From Rhizobium sp. RU36D (GTDB lineage Bacteria; Pseudomonadota; Alphaproteobacteria; Rhizobiales; Rhizobiaceae): a DNA stretch of 64,000 nt. The stretch lies in assembly GCF_900176345.1 (NCBI RefSeq), contig NZ_FWXU01000007.1:186001-250000 (forward strand), written 5' to 3'. Position numbers and translations under genes: made by a program. Numbering within the stretch: the first letter of the stretch is position 1; each line of letters opens with the position of its first letter. Positions 24,553-33,223 of the stretch are shown piece by piece. The notes beneath the pieces were generated by a model. That model had not been told where the DNA came from. It was given only the letters and a program-made list of their open reading frames with translations, and did no database searches.

Positions 24553-25675
24553 GGGCGATGATCTTTCCCTTGCGGTCCGTGATGATCACGTCGACATCAA
24601 CAGGCGCGCCGCGCAGCACGGACAGTGCCGTCTGCCGCGCGTTCACGGCGATCTCCGACGCGATGTCGATGGATTCTTCCGTCATGATTTCAAGTACTTC
24701 GAGCGCGGTATTGGCATTTTGAATCCGGTCGCGGACGCCAGTGTCCAGCGTTTCGGCGCAAGCCAATGACAGGAAATAGGAATTTTCGATTCGGCTGCGT
24801 GACGAATGCAGGTCCATGGCGCCCTGCGCCAGCTTGGTCATCTTGGCGAAGCCGCCGGCAATCGTCAGCCGCGGCACGGGGTGGACGCGCAGATACTTCA
24901 AAAGCCCCCCGGCGAAATCGCCCATGTCGAGCAAGGCGCCATCGGGCAGACCGTAAAAGGCTTGGGCAGCTTTTTCGGATGTCGAGCCTGTCGCGCCGAG
25001 TACATGGGTGAGGCCTTCAGCCCTGGCCACGTCGATGCCGCGATGAATTGAGTGAATCCAGGCCGAGCAGGAGAAGGGATTGACGATGCCTGTCGTGCCC
25101 AGCACCGACAGTCCGCCGACGATGCCGAGACGCGGATTCCAGGTCTGGGTCGCCAGCTGTTGGCCGCCAGGGATCGATATCGTGATCTCGACATCCGGCT
25201 CCCGTCCATGCTGTTGGCAGAGCGCCTCGACCTCCGCCGTCATCATGGCGCGGGGCACTGGATTGATCGCCGGTTCGCCTACGCCGATCGGCAGGCCGGC
25301 CTTGGTCACCGTGCCCACGCCGTCGCCTGCCACAAAGCGGATGCCGCTGCCGGACGGTAGGAAACGCACCGAGGCGATTACCGTTGCACCATGGGTAACG
25401 TCAGGATCATCACCGGCATCCTTGATGATGCCGGCCTCGGCACGGTCTGCCTCAAGGCCCTCGCGGGCGAGCGCAAAGGCCGGTTCCTGGCCGCGCGGCA
25501 GGCGGATCGTCACGGGGTCTGGAAAGGTGCCGGTCAAAAGGGCCGTGAGGGCGGCCTTGGTCGCAGCTGTCGCGCAGGCACCGGTTGTCCAGCCGGTGCG
25601 CAGCGACGCCGCGTTTTCAGGCACCCTATCGAGGGCGGTTGTCGTTTTGGGCTGGTCTTTTTCTGCGCCGCTCAT
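24542..25675 (-). CDS. cbiD: Cobalt-precorrin-5B C1-methyltransferase CbiD
   Basis: 377 aa. CbiD methylates C1 of (cobalt-)precorrin-5B; it belongs to the early-cobalt pathway and replaces CobF in some aerobic bacteria. Signatures: LRTGWTTGACATAATKAAL near residue 25, IPGGQQLATQTWNPRLG, GGLSVLGTTGIVNPFS and GGFAKMTKLAQGAMDLHSS. The ATG at 25675 is chosen because the 29 residues upstream are not family-like; it leaves a 92-bp divergent gap to cobA that must hold both promoters. It is cotranscribed with cobK. Confidence 0.94.
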   Translation of the reverse strand: MSGAEKDQPKTTTALDRVPENAASLRTGWTTGACATAATKAALTALLTGTFPDPVTIRLPRGQEPAFALAREGLEADRAEAGIIKDAGDDPDVTHGATVIASVRFLPSGSGIRFVAGDGVGTVTKAGLPIGVGEPAINPVPRAMMTAEVEALCQQHGREPDVEITISIPGGQQLATQTWNPRLGIVGGLSVLGTTGIVNPFSCSAWIHSIHRGIDVARAEGLTHVLGATGSTSEKAAQAFYGLPDGALLDMGDFAGGLLKYLRVHPVPRLTIAGGFAKMTKLAQGAMDLHSSRSRIENSYFLSLACAETLDTGVRDRIQNANTALEVLEIMTEESIDIASEIAVNARQTALSVLRGAPVDVDVIITDRKGKIIAHAP

Positions 25676-25767
25676 GGCCCTGTTATAGGCCAGTCCGGCG
25701 CGCTGCGGAAGCCGCGCCAACGCCTTCGGCGATTGCAATTCCGCCGTGGGGGGCATAGACAATCGAC

Positions 25768-26610
25768 ATGAGTCATCCGATGTTTTCGCAGCTGCCGTCC
25801 CTTGAGCCGGGCCATGTCTGGCTTGCCGGTGCTGGTCCCGGAGATCCAGGCCTTTTGACGCTGCTGGCTGCCCGTGCGCTGGGCGAGGCCGATGTGATCG
25901 TGCACGACGCCCTGGTCAACGAGGACTGCCTGCGTCTGGCGCGGCTGGATGCCGAGCTGGAATATGCCGGCAAGCGCGGCGGCAAACCGTCTGCCAAACA
26001 GCGCGACATCTCCCTGCGCTTGGTGGAATTGGCCCGTGCGGGCAAGCGTGTGCTGCGGCTCAAGGGTGGCGATCCCTTTGTCTTCGGCCGGGGCGGCGAG
26101 GAGGCCCTGACGCTGATCGAACACGGCATTCCCTTCCGCATCGTGCCGGGCATCACCGCCGGCATTGGCGGCCTTGCCTATGCCGGTATCCCGGTGACCC
26201 ATCGGGAGGTCAACCACGCCGTCACCTTCCTGACGGGGCATGATTCCTCGGGCCTGGTGCCCGATCGGATCGACTGGCAGGCCATTGCTCGTGGGTCACC
26301 TGTGATCGTCATGTATATGGCGATCAAGCATATGGATCACATCGTGGCCAAGCTGATCGAGGCAGGGCGTAGCGCCGATGAGCCGATGGCCTTTGTCTGC
26401 AATGCCGCAACGGCGCAGCAGGTGGTCGTCGAAACCACGCTCGGTGGCGCGGCATCTGCCATGGCGGCCTGCGGCATCGAGCCGCCGGCCATCGTGGTGG
26501 TCGGCGAGGTGGTGCGCCTGCGGCCATCGCTCGATTGGCTTGGCGCCCTGGCTGGCCGCAAGCTCGTGCGCGATCCGTTTGCCGATGATCTCCGCAAGGA
26601 GACGGCATGA
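25768..26610 (+). CDS. cobA: Uroporphyrinogen-III C-methyltransferase
   Basis: 280 aa (SUMT). It methylates uroporphyrinogen III at C2 and C7 to give precorrin-2, the branch point to corrins and siroheme. VWLAGAGPGDPGLLTLLAARAL is the SAM-binding signature, followed by VLRLKGGDPFVFGRGGEEA and VVPGITAGIGGLAYAGIPVTHR. No siroheme synthase (CysG N-terminal) domain is attached, so it is the stand-alone form. It is the first gene of cobA-cobB-cobC-cobD; cobB overlaps by 4 nt. An ATG at 25780 is an alternative start. Confidence 0.95.
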   Translation: MSHPMFSQLPSLEPGHVWLAGAGPGDPGLLTLLAARALGEADVIVHDALVNEDCLRLARLDAELEYAGKRGGKPSAKQRDISLRLVELARAGKRVLRLKGGDPFVFGRGGEEALTLIEHGIPFRIVPGITAGIGGLAYAGIPVTHREVNHAVTFLTGHDSSGLVPDRIDWQAIARGSPVIVMYMAIKHMDHIVAKLIEAGRSADEPMAFVCNAATAQQVVVETTLGGAASAMAACGIEPPAIVVVGEVVRLRPSLDWLGALAGRKLVRDPFADDLRKETA

Positions 26611-27926
26611 GCGGGCTGATGATCGCAGCGCCCTCGTCGGCTTCGGGCAAGACGACCGTCACGCTCGGGCTGCTCAGGGCTCTCCGGCATGCCGGTCACG
26701 CCATCGCGCCGGGAAAGGCAGGGCCCGACTATATCGATCCGGCCTTTCATGCCGCCGCCAGCGGCGAGGTCTGTCTCAACTTCGACCCCTGGGCCATGCG
26801 CCGCGAACTGCTGCTTGCCAATGCCCAACTGCATATGTCCGGCGGCAAGGTGCTGGTGATAGAAGCGATGATGGGCCTGTTCGATGGCGCCGCCGATGGC
26901 AAGGGCTCTGCTGCGGATCTTGCATCCATCCTTGGCCTGTCCGTGGTGCTGGTCATCGATTGCGCCCGGGCATCCCATTCCATCGCTGCCATCGTCAGCG
27001 GGTTTGCCAATTTCCGCGTGGATACGCGCATCGTCGGCGTCATCCTCAATCGTGTCGGCAGCGCGCGACACGAGGCCATGTTGCGCGATGCGCTCATGGC
27101 GATCCGCATGCCGGTTTTTGCCGTCATCCGCACAGACAAGGCGCTGACGCTGCCCGAGCGGCATCTGGGCCTTGTCCAGGCGGGGGAACATGGCGAACTC
27201 GATGCGTTCATCGAGCGCGCCGCTGCCACCGTTGCCGGCGAATGCGATCTGGATCTTCTGATGCGCACCGCGCGCCATATCCCGGACAGGACGTCAGAGG
27301 CCAATATCACAAGGCTTCCGCCCCTGGGCCAGCGCATTGCCGTGGCCCGCGATGTCGCCTTCTCCTTCTCTTACGAGCACATGCTGATGGGATGGCGCCG
27401 GCGCGGTGCGGAGATCTCCTTCTTTTCACCGCTTGGCGACGAGGCGCCGGCTGAGGATGCCGATGCGGTCTATCTGCCGGGCGGCTATCCCGAATTGCAT
27501 GCGGATCGGCTTGCGGCGGCGACGCGGTTCAAGGCCGGCATGCGGCAAGCCGAAGCGCGCGGGGCGCTGATTTTCGGTGAGTGCGGTGGCTACATGACCT
27601 TGGGCGAGGGTCTTGTCGATGCCGACGGAAAGCGCCACGAGATGCTGGGCATGCTGCCCGTCGTCACCAGTTTTGCGACGCGCCGCCGCCAGCTTGGTTA
27701 CCGGCGTGTGACACCCGTCGACGGTTCCGTGTTCGTCGATTCGATGACCGCGCATGAATTTCACTACGCCACCATTGTCTCCGAGGACCTTGGATCGGGT
27801 GGTTGCGTCAGGCTGTTCCGGGCCTCAGATGCCCTAGGAGAAGCGCTGGGGGAGGTGGGTCTGAGGCGAGGGCGGGTTGCCGGCTCCTATATCCATCTCA
27901 TCGACGTGGCCGGCGAGGGCGAATGA
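26607..27926 (+). CDS. cobB: Cobyrinate/hydrogenobyrinate a,c-diamide synthase
   Basis: 439 aa. CobB/CbiA amidates the a and c side chains using glutamine and ATP. The N-terminal dethiobiotin-synthetase-like domain has P-loop APSSASGKTTVTLG (residues 7-20) and GPDYIDPAFH. The C-terminal class I glutamine amidotransferase-like domain has AVYLPGGYPEL and the catalytic cysteine in IFGECGGYMTLGE, and HEFHYATI near the end. It overlaps cobA and cobC by 4 nt each. Confidence 0.95.
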   Translation: MSGLMIAAPSSASGKTTVTLGLLRALRHAGHAIAPGKAGPDYIDPAFHAAASGEVCLNFDPWAMRRELLLANAQLHMSGGKVLVIEAMMGLFDGAADGKGSAADLASILGLSVVLVIDCARASHSIAAIVSGFANFRVDTRIVGVILNRVGSARHEAMLRDALMAIRMPVFAVIRTDKALTLPERHLGLVQAGEHGELDAFIERAAATVAGECDLDLLMRTARHIPDRTSEANITRLPPLGQRIAVARDVAFSFSYEHMLMGWRRRGAEISFFSPLGDEAPAEDADAVYLPGGYPELHADRLAAATRFKAGMRQAEARGALIFGECGGYMTLGEGLVDADGKRHEMLGMLPVVTSFATRRRQLGYRRVTPVDGSVFVDSMTAHEFHYATIVSEDLGSGGCVRLFRASDALGEALGEVGLRRGRVAGSYIHLIDVAGEGE

Positions 27927-28927
27927 GCAATCCCATAGTTCACGGTGGCGGGCTTGCCGCGGCGGCCGCGCGATATGGCGGACGGATCGAGGATTGGCTC
28001 GATCTCTCCACGGGTATCAATCCCTGCCCGCCTGACTTGCCGCCCATACCGAGCCGGGCCTGGCATCGATTGCCGGACAAGGAGTTGGAGGCTGATGCGC
28101 GGCTTGCGGCGCAGGCATTCTATCGCAGTGGGTCGCGTTTGCCCTTGCCGGTCCCGGGCACCCAGTCCGTAATCCAAATCCTGCCGAGGCTTGTGCCAGC
28201 GGATCGGCCGGTTGCCGTCGTGGGACCCACCTACGGCGAATACCAGCGCGTGCTGGCGCTGGCCGGTTTTGAGGTGCGGTCGGTGTCTTCGGTCGGCGAG
28301 ATCGATGACCGGCATGGACTTGCCGTGGTCGTCAATCCCAACAATCCAGATGGTCGCCGGCATGATCGTGCCGAACTCCTTGCTGCGGCGGAACGGCTCT
28401 CGGCGGCCGGTGGCTGGCTCGTGGTGGACGAGGCTTTCGGCGATCTGAAGCCGGCAGCCAGCTTAGCGGGAGATGATGTTGCCAATCTCCTGGTCTTCCG
28501 CTCCTTCGGGAAGTTTTTCGGCATGGCGGGGATAAGGCTTGGTTTCGTGATCGCCGCCGAGGATGTGGTCGAGCGGGTAGCCGGGTGGCTGGGGCCATGG
28601 GCCGTCTCCGGTCCGGCGCTCTCCTTGGCGGCGCAGTTGTTTCGAAGCGACAGCGCGCCGATCAGCGCCGTGATTGCCGAGCGATCGGGCGCTCTGGCCA
28701 GGGTGTTGCAAGGCGCCAATCTTCAGGTCGCGGGTGGGGCCGGCCTGTTCATGCTGGTCGATCATCCAAATGCTGCGACCCTGCATGAGCATCTGTGCCG
28801 TGCCCATATCCTGACTCGCCGTTTCGATTATGCACCGACCTGGCTGCGATTCGGCCTCGCGCCGGATGCGGCTGGCGATGGGCGGCTGGCGAATGCGCTC
28901 TCCTCCTGGCGCATGGGCGACCAATGA
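27923..28927 (+). CDS. cobC: L-threonine-O-3-phosphate decarboxylase CobC
   Basis: 334 aa PLP-dependent enzyme (CobC here equals Salmonella CobD). It makes (R)-1-amino-2-propanol phosphate for the nucleotide loop. HGGGLAAAAARYG and DWLDLSTGINPCPP are N-terminal family motifs; VVVNPNNPDGRR and WLVVDEAFGDL are aminotransferase class I/II segments, and the PLP lysine is in FRSFGKFFGMAGIRLGF. The ATG at 27923 overlaps the cobB stop (ATGA) and gives the standard N-terminus. Confidence 0.93.
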   Translation: MSNPIVHGGGLAAAAARYGGRIEDWLDLSTGINPCPPDLPPIPSRAWHRLPDKELEADARLAAQAFYRSGSRLPLPVPGTQSVIQILPRLVPADRPVAVVGPTYGEYQRVLALAGFEVRSVSSVGEIDDRHGLAVVVNPNNPDGRRHDRAELLAAAERLSAAGGWLVVDEAFGDLKPAASLAGDDVANLLVFRSFGKFFGMAGIRLGFVIAAEDVVERVAGWLGPWAVSGPALSLAAQLFRSDSAPISAVIAERSGALARVLQGANLQVAGGAGLFMLVDHPNAATLHEHLCRAHILTRRFDYAPTWLRFGLAPDAAGDGRLANALSSWRMGDQ

Positions 28928-29904
28928 TCGCCGAACCGCTGATCCTGATTGTCGCCCTGCTGCTGGACCGGCTGATCGGTGATCCGCCCTGGCTGTGGAA
29001 CCGCGTTCCGCATCCCGTCGTCCTGTTCGGGACGGCCATCGGCTTCTTGGATCGGCACCTCAACAAACCAAGCCTTTCGAATGCCTCCCGCCGTCTTGCC
29101 GGCGTGGCGGCCATCGTCGTGCTTCTCACTCTGAGTTTCCTGATAGGGGACATGCTGAGCGCGCTTTTCCGGCACCTTCACCTCTTGGGATTTGTTGCCG
29201 AAATCGTCATCGTCGCCGTGCTTCTGGCGCAAAAGAGCCTGGGAGATCATGTCATGGCGGTGGCGCTGGGGCTGCGTGAGGGCGGTCTTACGGGTGGACG
29301 CCAGGCCGTTTCGATGATCGTCGGACGCGATCCGAACACACTGGACGAAAGCGGTGTGTGCCGCGCCGCCATCGAAAGCCTGTCAGAAAACTTCGCAGAT
29401 GGGGTGGTTGCCCCGGCCTTCTGGTATGCGGTGTTGGGACTGCCGGGTATACTTGCCTACAAGATGCTCAATACTGCCGATTCCATGATCGGCCACAAGT
29501 CGGAGAAGTATCTCTATTTCGGCTGGGCCTCGGCGCGTCTCGATGATCTGGCCAATTGGCCGGCTGCCAGACTGTCGGCGGGCCTGATCGCGGTTGCTGC
29601 GTGGGGGAGGCTTGGTGCTGCTGCAGGCCGGGCGTCGATGAGCGCGGCCTTGCGTGACAGCGGGCTGCATCGCTCGCCCAATTCGGGCTGGCCGGAGGCT
29701 GCGATGGCCGGCGCCATCGATGTGCAGCTGGCCGGCCCGCGCCAATATCGCGGTGAGACGGTCAGCGAATCCATGATGCATGCGCAGGGCAGGGCGCGGG
29801 CCGGCGTTGGCGATATAGAGCGCGCCGTGTCGCTGTTTTACGCTGCCTGTTCGGCGCTGACCATTCTTGCTGTCCTATACAGCCTGATGTCGTATTTGCT
29901 TTAA
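28924..29904 (+). CDS. cobD: Adenosylcobinamide-phosphate synthase CobD/CbiB
   Basis: 326 aa integral membrane protein with several hydrophobic helices. CbiB/CobD attaches aminopropanol (phosphate) to adenosylcobyric acid. LLLDRLIGDPPWLWNRVPHPV at the N-terminus is the family signature; ESLSENFADGVVAPAFWY and KMLNTADSMIGHKSEKY are the other diagnostic segments. The ATG at 28924 overlaps the cobC stop by 4 nt. It is the last gene of the cobA-D operon. No obvious terminator is seen in the AT-richer 139-bp gap before the next gene. Confidence 0.95.
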   Translation: MIAEPLILIVALLLDRLIGDPPWLWNRVPHPVVLFGTAIGFLDRHLNKPSLSNASRRLAGVAAIVVLLTLSFLIGDMLSALFRHLHLLGFVAEIVIVAVLLAQKSLGDHVMAVALGLREGGLTGGRQAVSMIVGRDPNTLDESGVCRAAIESLSENFADGVVAPAFWYAVLGLPGILAYKMLNTADSMIGHKSEKYLYFGWASARLDDLANWPAARLSAGLIAVAAWGRLGAAAGRASMSAALRDSGLHRSPNSGWPEAAMAGAIDVQLAGPRQYRGETVSESMMHAQGRARAGVGDIERAVSLFYAACSALTILAVLYSLMSYLL

Positions 29905-30043
29905 AATGTATCAATTCGCGACAGTTGTTTTTACTGTTCCGATTTGAACTCTGTCAGCCTTGCGATTTAGTCTTGTGTAAGCAAAACTCTATTATATTCT
30001 CCCTGATCGGGTGCCTTTTTGGCAGTAAAAAAGAGGGGAGAAA

Positions 30044-30472
30044 ATGCGCAAAATTCTTATGGCCGCCTCGGCCTTTCTATGCCTGGCCTTCCAGCCTGTC
30101 GTGGCGTCGGCCGGTGATATCGTGGCCCGCATCAATATATCGCAGCAAACCATGACGGTTTCTCAGGATGGTGTGGTGACACATCGCTGGAAGGTCTCCA
30201 CGGCGCGCAAGGGCTATGTCACGCCCGTCGGCAGCTACAGCGCCAAATGGGCGTCACGGCATCATCGGTCGCGCAAGTATGACAACGCGCCGATGCCCTA
30301 TGCCATTTTCTTCAAGGGTGGCTATGCCGTTCACGCGACCTTCGATCTGAAGCGGCTCGGTCAACCGGCGTCCCATGGCTGTATTCGGCTGCATCCCGAC
30401 AATGCGGCGCAATTTTTCGCCATGGCCAACCGCAATGGCCTGAGGAACACCCAGATCGTCATTACGCGCTGA
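30044..30472 (+). CDS. Secreted L,D-transpeptidase (YkuD domain)
   Basis: 142 aa. A Sec signal peptide (MRKILMAASAFLCLAFQPVVASA) directs it to the periplasm. The YkuD/ErfK catalytic motif is HATFDLKRLGQPASHGCIRL, with the cysteine nucleophile in SHGCIR and histidines at both sides. Such enzymes form 3-3 peptidoglycan cross-links or attach proteins to peptidoglycan, a group expanded in the Rhizobiaceae. The RBS is GGGGAG upstream of the ATG. It is monocistronic, convergent with fnrN. Confidence 0.9.
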   Translation: MRKILMAASAFLCLAFQPVVASAGDIVARINISQQTMTVSQDGVVTHRWKVSTARKGYVTPVGSYSAKWASRHHRSRKYDNAPMPYAIFFKGGYAVHATFDLKRLGQPASHGCIRLHPDNAAQFFAMANRNGLRNTQIVITR

Positions 30473-30501
30473 ATGAAGCCACCGGCTTCGACACCAAGCA
30501 G

Positions 30502-30524
30502 CGGGCGCTTTCGGGCGCCCGTTT
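30502..30524. terminator. Hairpin terminator between the L,D-transpeptidase gene and fnrN
   Basis: CGGGCGC and GCGCCCG pair in a 7-bp GC stem with a 6-nt loop (TTTCGG), followed by TTTC. It lies between two convergent genes and can serve the transpeptidase gene directly. Confidence 0.6.
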
Positions 30525-30528
30525 CGTA

Positions 30529-31275
30529 TCAATCGCCGCCGGCGGCGCGGCGCAGGCGCTTGATGTCTGGAATGGTCACATGGCGATTGTTCTCGATGAC
30601 GATGATGCCTTCCTTGCGCAGCTTCGTCATCTGCCGGCTCACCGTTTCGATCGTCAGTCCGAGGAAATCCGCGATATCGGCCCGTGAAAGCGGCAGGTCG
30701 AAGGACTGGGTCGCCTGTTGCTCGGGGTTGATATGGGTCGCGATCAGGTTGAGGAAGCTTGCGACCTTTTCATGGGCGGTCTTCCGACCAAGCGTCAGCA
30801 TCCAGTCGCGCGCTTCGTCAAGTTCCTTCAGCGATTGATTGTGCAGCTTCCGTTCGAAATCCGGTACCTCGGTGGCGAAGCGGTCGATGATCTGGCGCGG
30901 GAAGGTGCAGATTTCCGTCGTTGTCGCCGCTTCCGCCGCGATCGTGCTTTCGCCGAGAAAAGGCCGGCCGAGGAAATCCGGGGCAAATTGCAGGCCGACG
31001 ATCTGCTGGCGCCCGTCCGACATCATCTTCGACAATTTAACGACACCGCGCAGAATATTCGAGTAGTGCGAGGTTTCCTCGCCCTGGCCGATGACTTCGA
31101 TGCCCGACTGGATTTCGCGGCGGGAGGAGTGACGATTGAGTTCCACGAGCTGACTGGCCGACAGGGTCGAACAAACACCACCATGGCGCGCATCGCATGA
31201 CCGGCAGATCGCCGGAGTTTCGCTGTCGCTCGCGGTTTTCTTCTGTGCGTCCATGATGATCTTCTGCTCCGCCAT
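30529..31275 (-). CDS. fnrN: FNR-type oxygen-responsive regulator FnrN
   Basis: 248 aa CRP/FNR-family activator. The N-terminal cysteines C24, C27 and C35 plus the central C123 give the FNR pattern for an oxygen-labile [4Fe-4S] cluster, which separates it from FixK. The helix-turn-helix is in ADIADFLGLTIETVSRQMTKL-like ETVSRQ near the C-terminus. The ATG at 31275 is chosen, with ATG 31254 as an alternative. A TTGAT-N4-GTCAA box lies 91 bp upstream, shared with hemN, suggesting autoregulation. Known FnrN targets in rhizobia include fixNOQP and hemN, both in this window. Confidence 0.92.
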   Translation of the reverse strand: MAEQKIIMDAQKKTASDSETPAICRSCDARHGGVCSTLSASQLVELNRHSSRREIQSGIEVIGQGEETSHYSNILRGVVKLSKMMSDGRQQIVGLQFAPDFLGRPFLGESTIAAEAATTTEICTFPRQIIDRFATEVPDFERKLHNQSLKELDEARDWMLTLGRKTAHEKVASFLNLIATHINPEQQATQSFDLPLSRADIADFLGLTIETVSRQMTKLRKEGIIVIENNRHVTIPDIKRLRRAAGGD

Positions 31276-31365
31276 GGCGATGGTCGCATGACCACAGGGC
31301 TGGCTTGAGGGTTGGTCGTCGTCCGGGGCTATCCCGTCCAATCTCCAGCCAAAATTACCAGCAAA

Positions 31366-31379
31366 TTGATCGAAGTCAA
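31366..31379. promoter_or_regulatory. FnrN/FixK box between fnrN and hemN
   Basis: TTGATCGAAGTCAA matches the anaerobox TTGAT-N4-ATCAA at nine of ten fixed positions. It lies 69 bp before the hemN ATG and 91 bp before the fnrN ATG, so one box could control both divergent genes. Confidence 0.8.
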
Positions 31380-31447
31380 AGGATTGCGGCGGGTAAGGGC
31401 CTATCTCCACACTGCACCTTCGTCTCGATCGGGATTGTGAGAATTTC

Positions 31448-32797
31448 ATGAGCAAGAGCCTTCTGGCCAAATATTCTGGCCCTGTTCCGCGCTACACCAG
31501 CTATCCGACCGCGCCGCATTTCCACGAGGGCGTCGGTTGCGGCAATTACGCGCAATGGCTGAAGGCGCTGGGGCCGGGGCAGTCGCTTTCGCTCTATCTG
31601 CACATTCCCTATTGTGACCGGCTCTGTTGGTTCTGCGCCTGCCATACCAAGCACACGCTGAGATATGAGCCGATCGCCACCTATCTGGAGGCGCTGCACC
31701 GAGAAATCGCCGCGGTCGGTGAGTTGGTCGGCAGTGGTGCGCGCGTCAGCGCCGTGCATTTCGGCGGAGGATCGCCCACCATGCTGCGGCCCGAGGACAT
31801 GACGGCGCTGATGGCCGCGCTGCGCGCCGCCTTCGATTTCCGGGAGGATGTCGAGATCAGCGTCGAGATGGATCCGAACGACCTGGATGATCCGCGCTAT
31901 GATGCGCTTGCAGCGGTCGGCATGACGCGGGCCAGCCTCGGTGTGCAGGACTTTCACCCCGATGTGCAGAAGGCGATCAACCGCATCCAGACCTTCGAAC
32001 AGACCCGCTCGGTTGTTGAGGCTGTTCGTGCACGCGGTGCCCGGTCAGTGAATTGCGACATTCTCTATGGCCTGCCGCATCAGACGGAGGAGACGCTGGC
32101 GCGCACGGTGGAACAGATCGTCTCGCTCGATCCCGACCGGGTGGCGCTGTTCGGCTATGCACATGTGCCGTGGATGAAGAAGCATCAGACCATGATTCCG
32201 GACGCGTCCTTGCCCGGCATGGAGGCACGTTTCGCGCAGATGAACCTCGCTGCCGACATGCTGGTGGCAGCCGGATATGTTCCCGTCGGTATCGACCATT
32301 TCGCCAAGCCGGATGACAGCCTGGCGGTCGCCACGGCTTCCGGGCGGTTGCGGCGGAACTTCCAGGGCTATACCGACGATGCGGCCGATGCCGTCATCGG
32401 TCTCGGTGCCTCGTCCATCGGGCAACTGCCGCAGGGCTATGTGCAAAACATCACGGCGACGGCCGATTACCAGCGCATGGCCCACGGACAGGGGCTTGCG
32501 GTCACCCGAGGGATTGCCATGACGGAGGAAGACTCCGCCCGTGCGCATGTGATCGAGCGCATCATGTGCGACTTTTCCTTCTCGCTCTGCGAGTTGCGCG
32601 CCACCTACCCCTGGATTGCGGAAAGCCTGGTGGAAGAGGCCAAGGCTTTCGCCGAAGCCGACCAGGACGGCCTGTGCATCATCGATGACAAGAGGTTTTC
32701 ACTGACGCCTGCCGGTCGGCCTTTCGCCCGCACGGTCGCCGCGGTCTTCGACAGCTATCTCGCCAACGGCAAGGGGCGGCACTCCGTGGCAGTCTAG
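31448..32797 (+). CDS. hemN: Oxygen-independent coproporphyrinogen III oxidase
   Basis: 449 aa radical SAM enzyme that decarboxylates coproporphyrinogen III to protoporphyrinogen IX without oxygen, so heme can be made under low oxygen for the cbb3 oxidase. The cluster motif CxxxCxxC is in IPYCDRLCWFCAC (residues about 55-67); VHFGGGSPTML and SVEMDPNDL follow, then ASLGVQDFHPDVQKAINR. The length is full. It is divergent from fnrN and downstream of the shared FnrN box. Confidence 0.95.
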   Translation: MSKSLLAKYSGPVPRYTSYPTAPHFHEGVGCGNYAQWLKALGPGQSLSLYLHIPYCDRLCWFCACHTKHTLRYEPIATYLEALHREIAAVGELVGSGARVSAVHFGGGSPTMLRPEDMTALMAALRAAFDFREDVEISVEMDPNDLDDPRYDALAAVGMTRASLGVQDFHPDVQKAINRIQTFEQTRSVVEAVRARGARSVNCDILYGLPHQTEETLARTVEQIVSLDPDRVALFGYAHVPWMKKHQTMIPDASLPGMEARFAQMNLAADMLVAAGYVPVGIDHFAKPDDSLAVATASGRLRRNFQGYTDDAADAVIGLGASSIGQLPQGYVQNITATADYQRMAHGQGLAVTRGIAMTEEDSARAHVIERIMCDFSFSLCELRATYPWIAESLVEEAKAFAEADQDGLCIIDDKRFSLTPAGRPFARTVAAVFDSYLANGKGRHSVAV

Positions 32798-32920
32798 GCG
32801 ATTGCTGTTTCAGCAACACTGTCACGGCATTTTTCCACAAGTACCATTCTGGCCATTGGCATTCGGGTTCGTTTTGCCTATGTGGGGAACCGAATTGGAT
32901 TTTTCGTGAGGACTATGAGC

Positions 32921-33199
32921 GTGACCGCTACATTCGACAAAGTTGCCGACATCATCGCTGAAACGAGCGAAATCGACCGGGCAACGATTACGCCGGAAAG
33001 CCATACGATCGACGATCTCGGTATCGACAGCCTCGACTTCCTCGACATCGTGTTCGCGATCGACAAGGAATTCGGCATCAAGATCCCGCTGGAGCAGTGG
33101 ACCCAGGAAGTCAACGAAGGCAAGGTTTCGACCGAAGAATACTTCGTGCTGAAGAATCTCTGCGCCAAGATCGATGAGCTGAGGGCCGCCAAGGCTTGA
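32921..33199 (+). CDS. acpXL: Acyl carrier protein AcpXL
   Basis: 92 aa. AcpXL carries the growing 27-hydroxyoctacosanoate chain used in rhizobial lipid A. The phosphopantetheine attachment serine is S37 in [15 protein letters not shown]. The GTG at 32921 is chosen: GAGGA lies 8 nt upstream and the start gives [12 protein letters not shown], the length of known AcpXL; the ATG at 32915 is too close to that RBS. It is the first gene of the cluster leading to lpxXL. Confidence 0.95.
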   Translation: MTATFDKVADIIAETSEIDRATITPESHTIDDLGIDSLDFLDIVFAIDKEFGIKIPLEQWTQEVNEGKVSTEEYFVLKNLCAKIDELRAAKA

Positions 33200-33223
33200 T
33201 GCCTGGCGTCTCGGACCCGGCCA

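Noticed and set aside
29905..30043. AT-richer gap after cobD suspected to hold a small gene or RNA
   Set aside because: No start with a ribosome binding site, no stable hairpin and no known RNA motif could be seen; it most likely holds the L,D-transpeptidase promoter.
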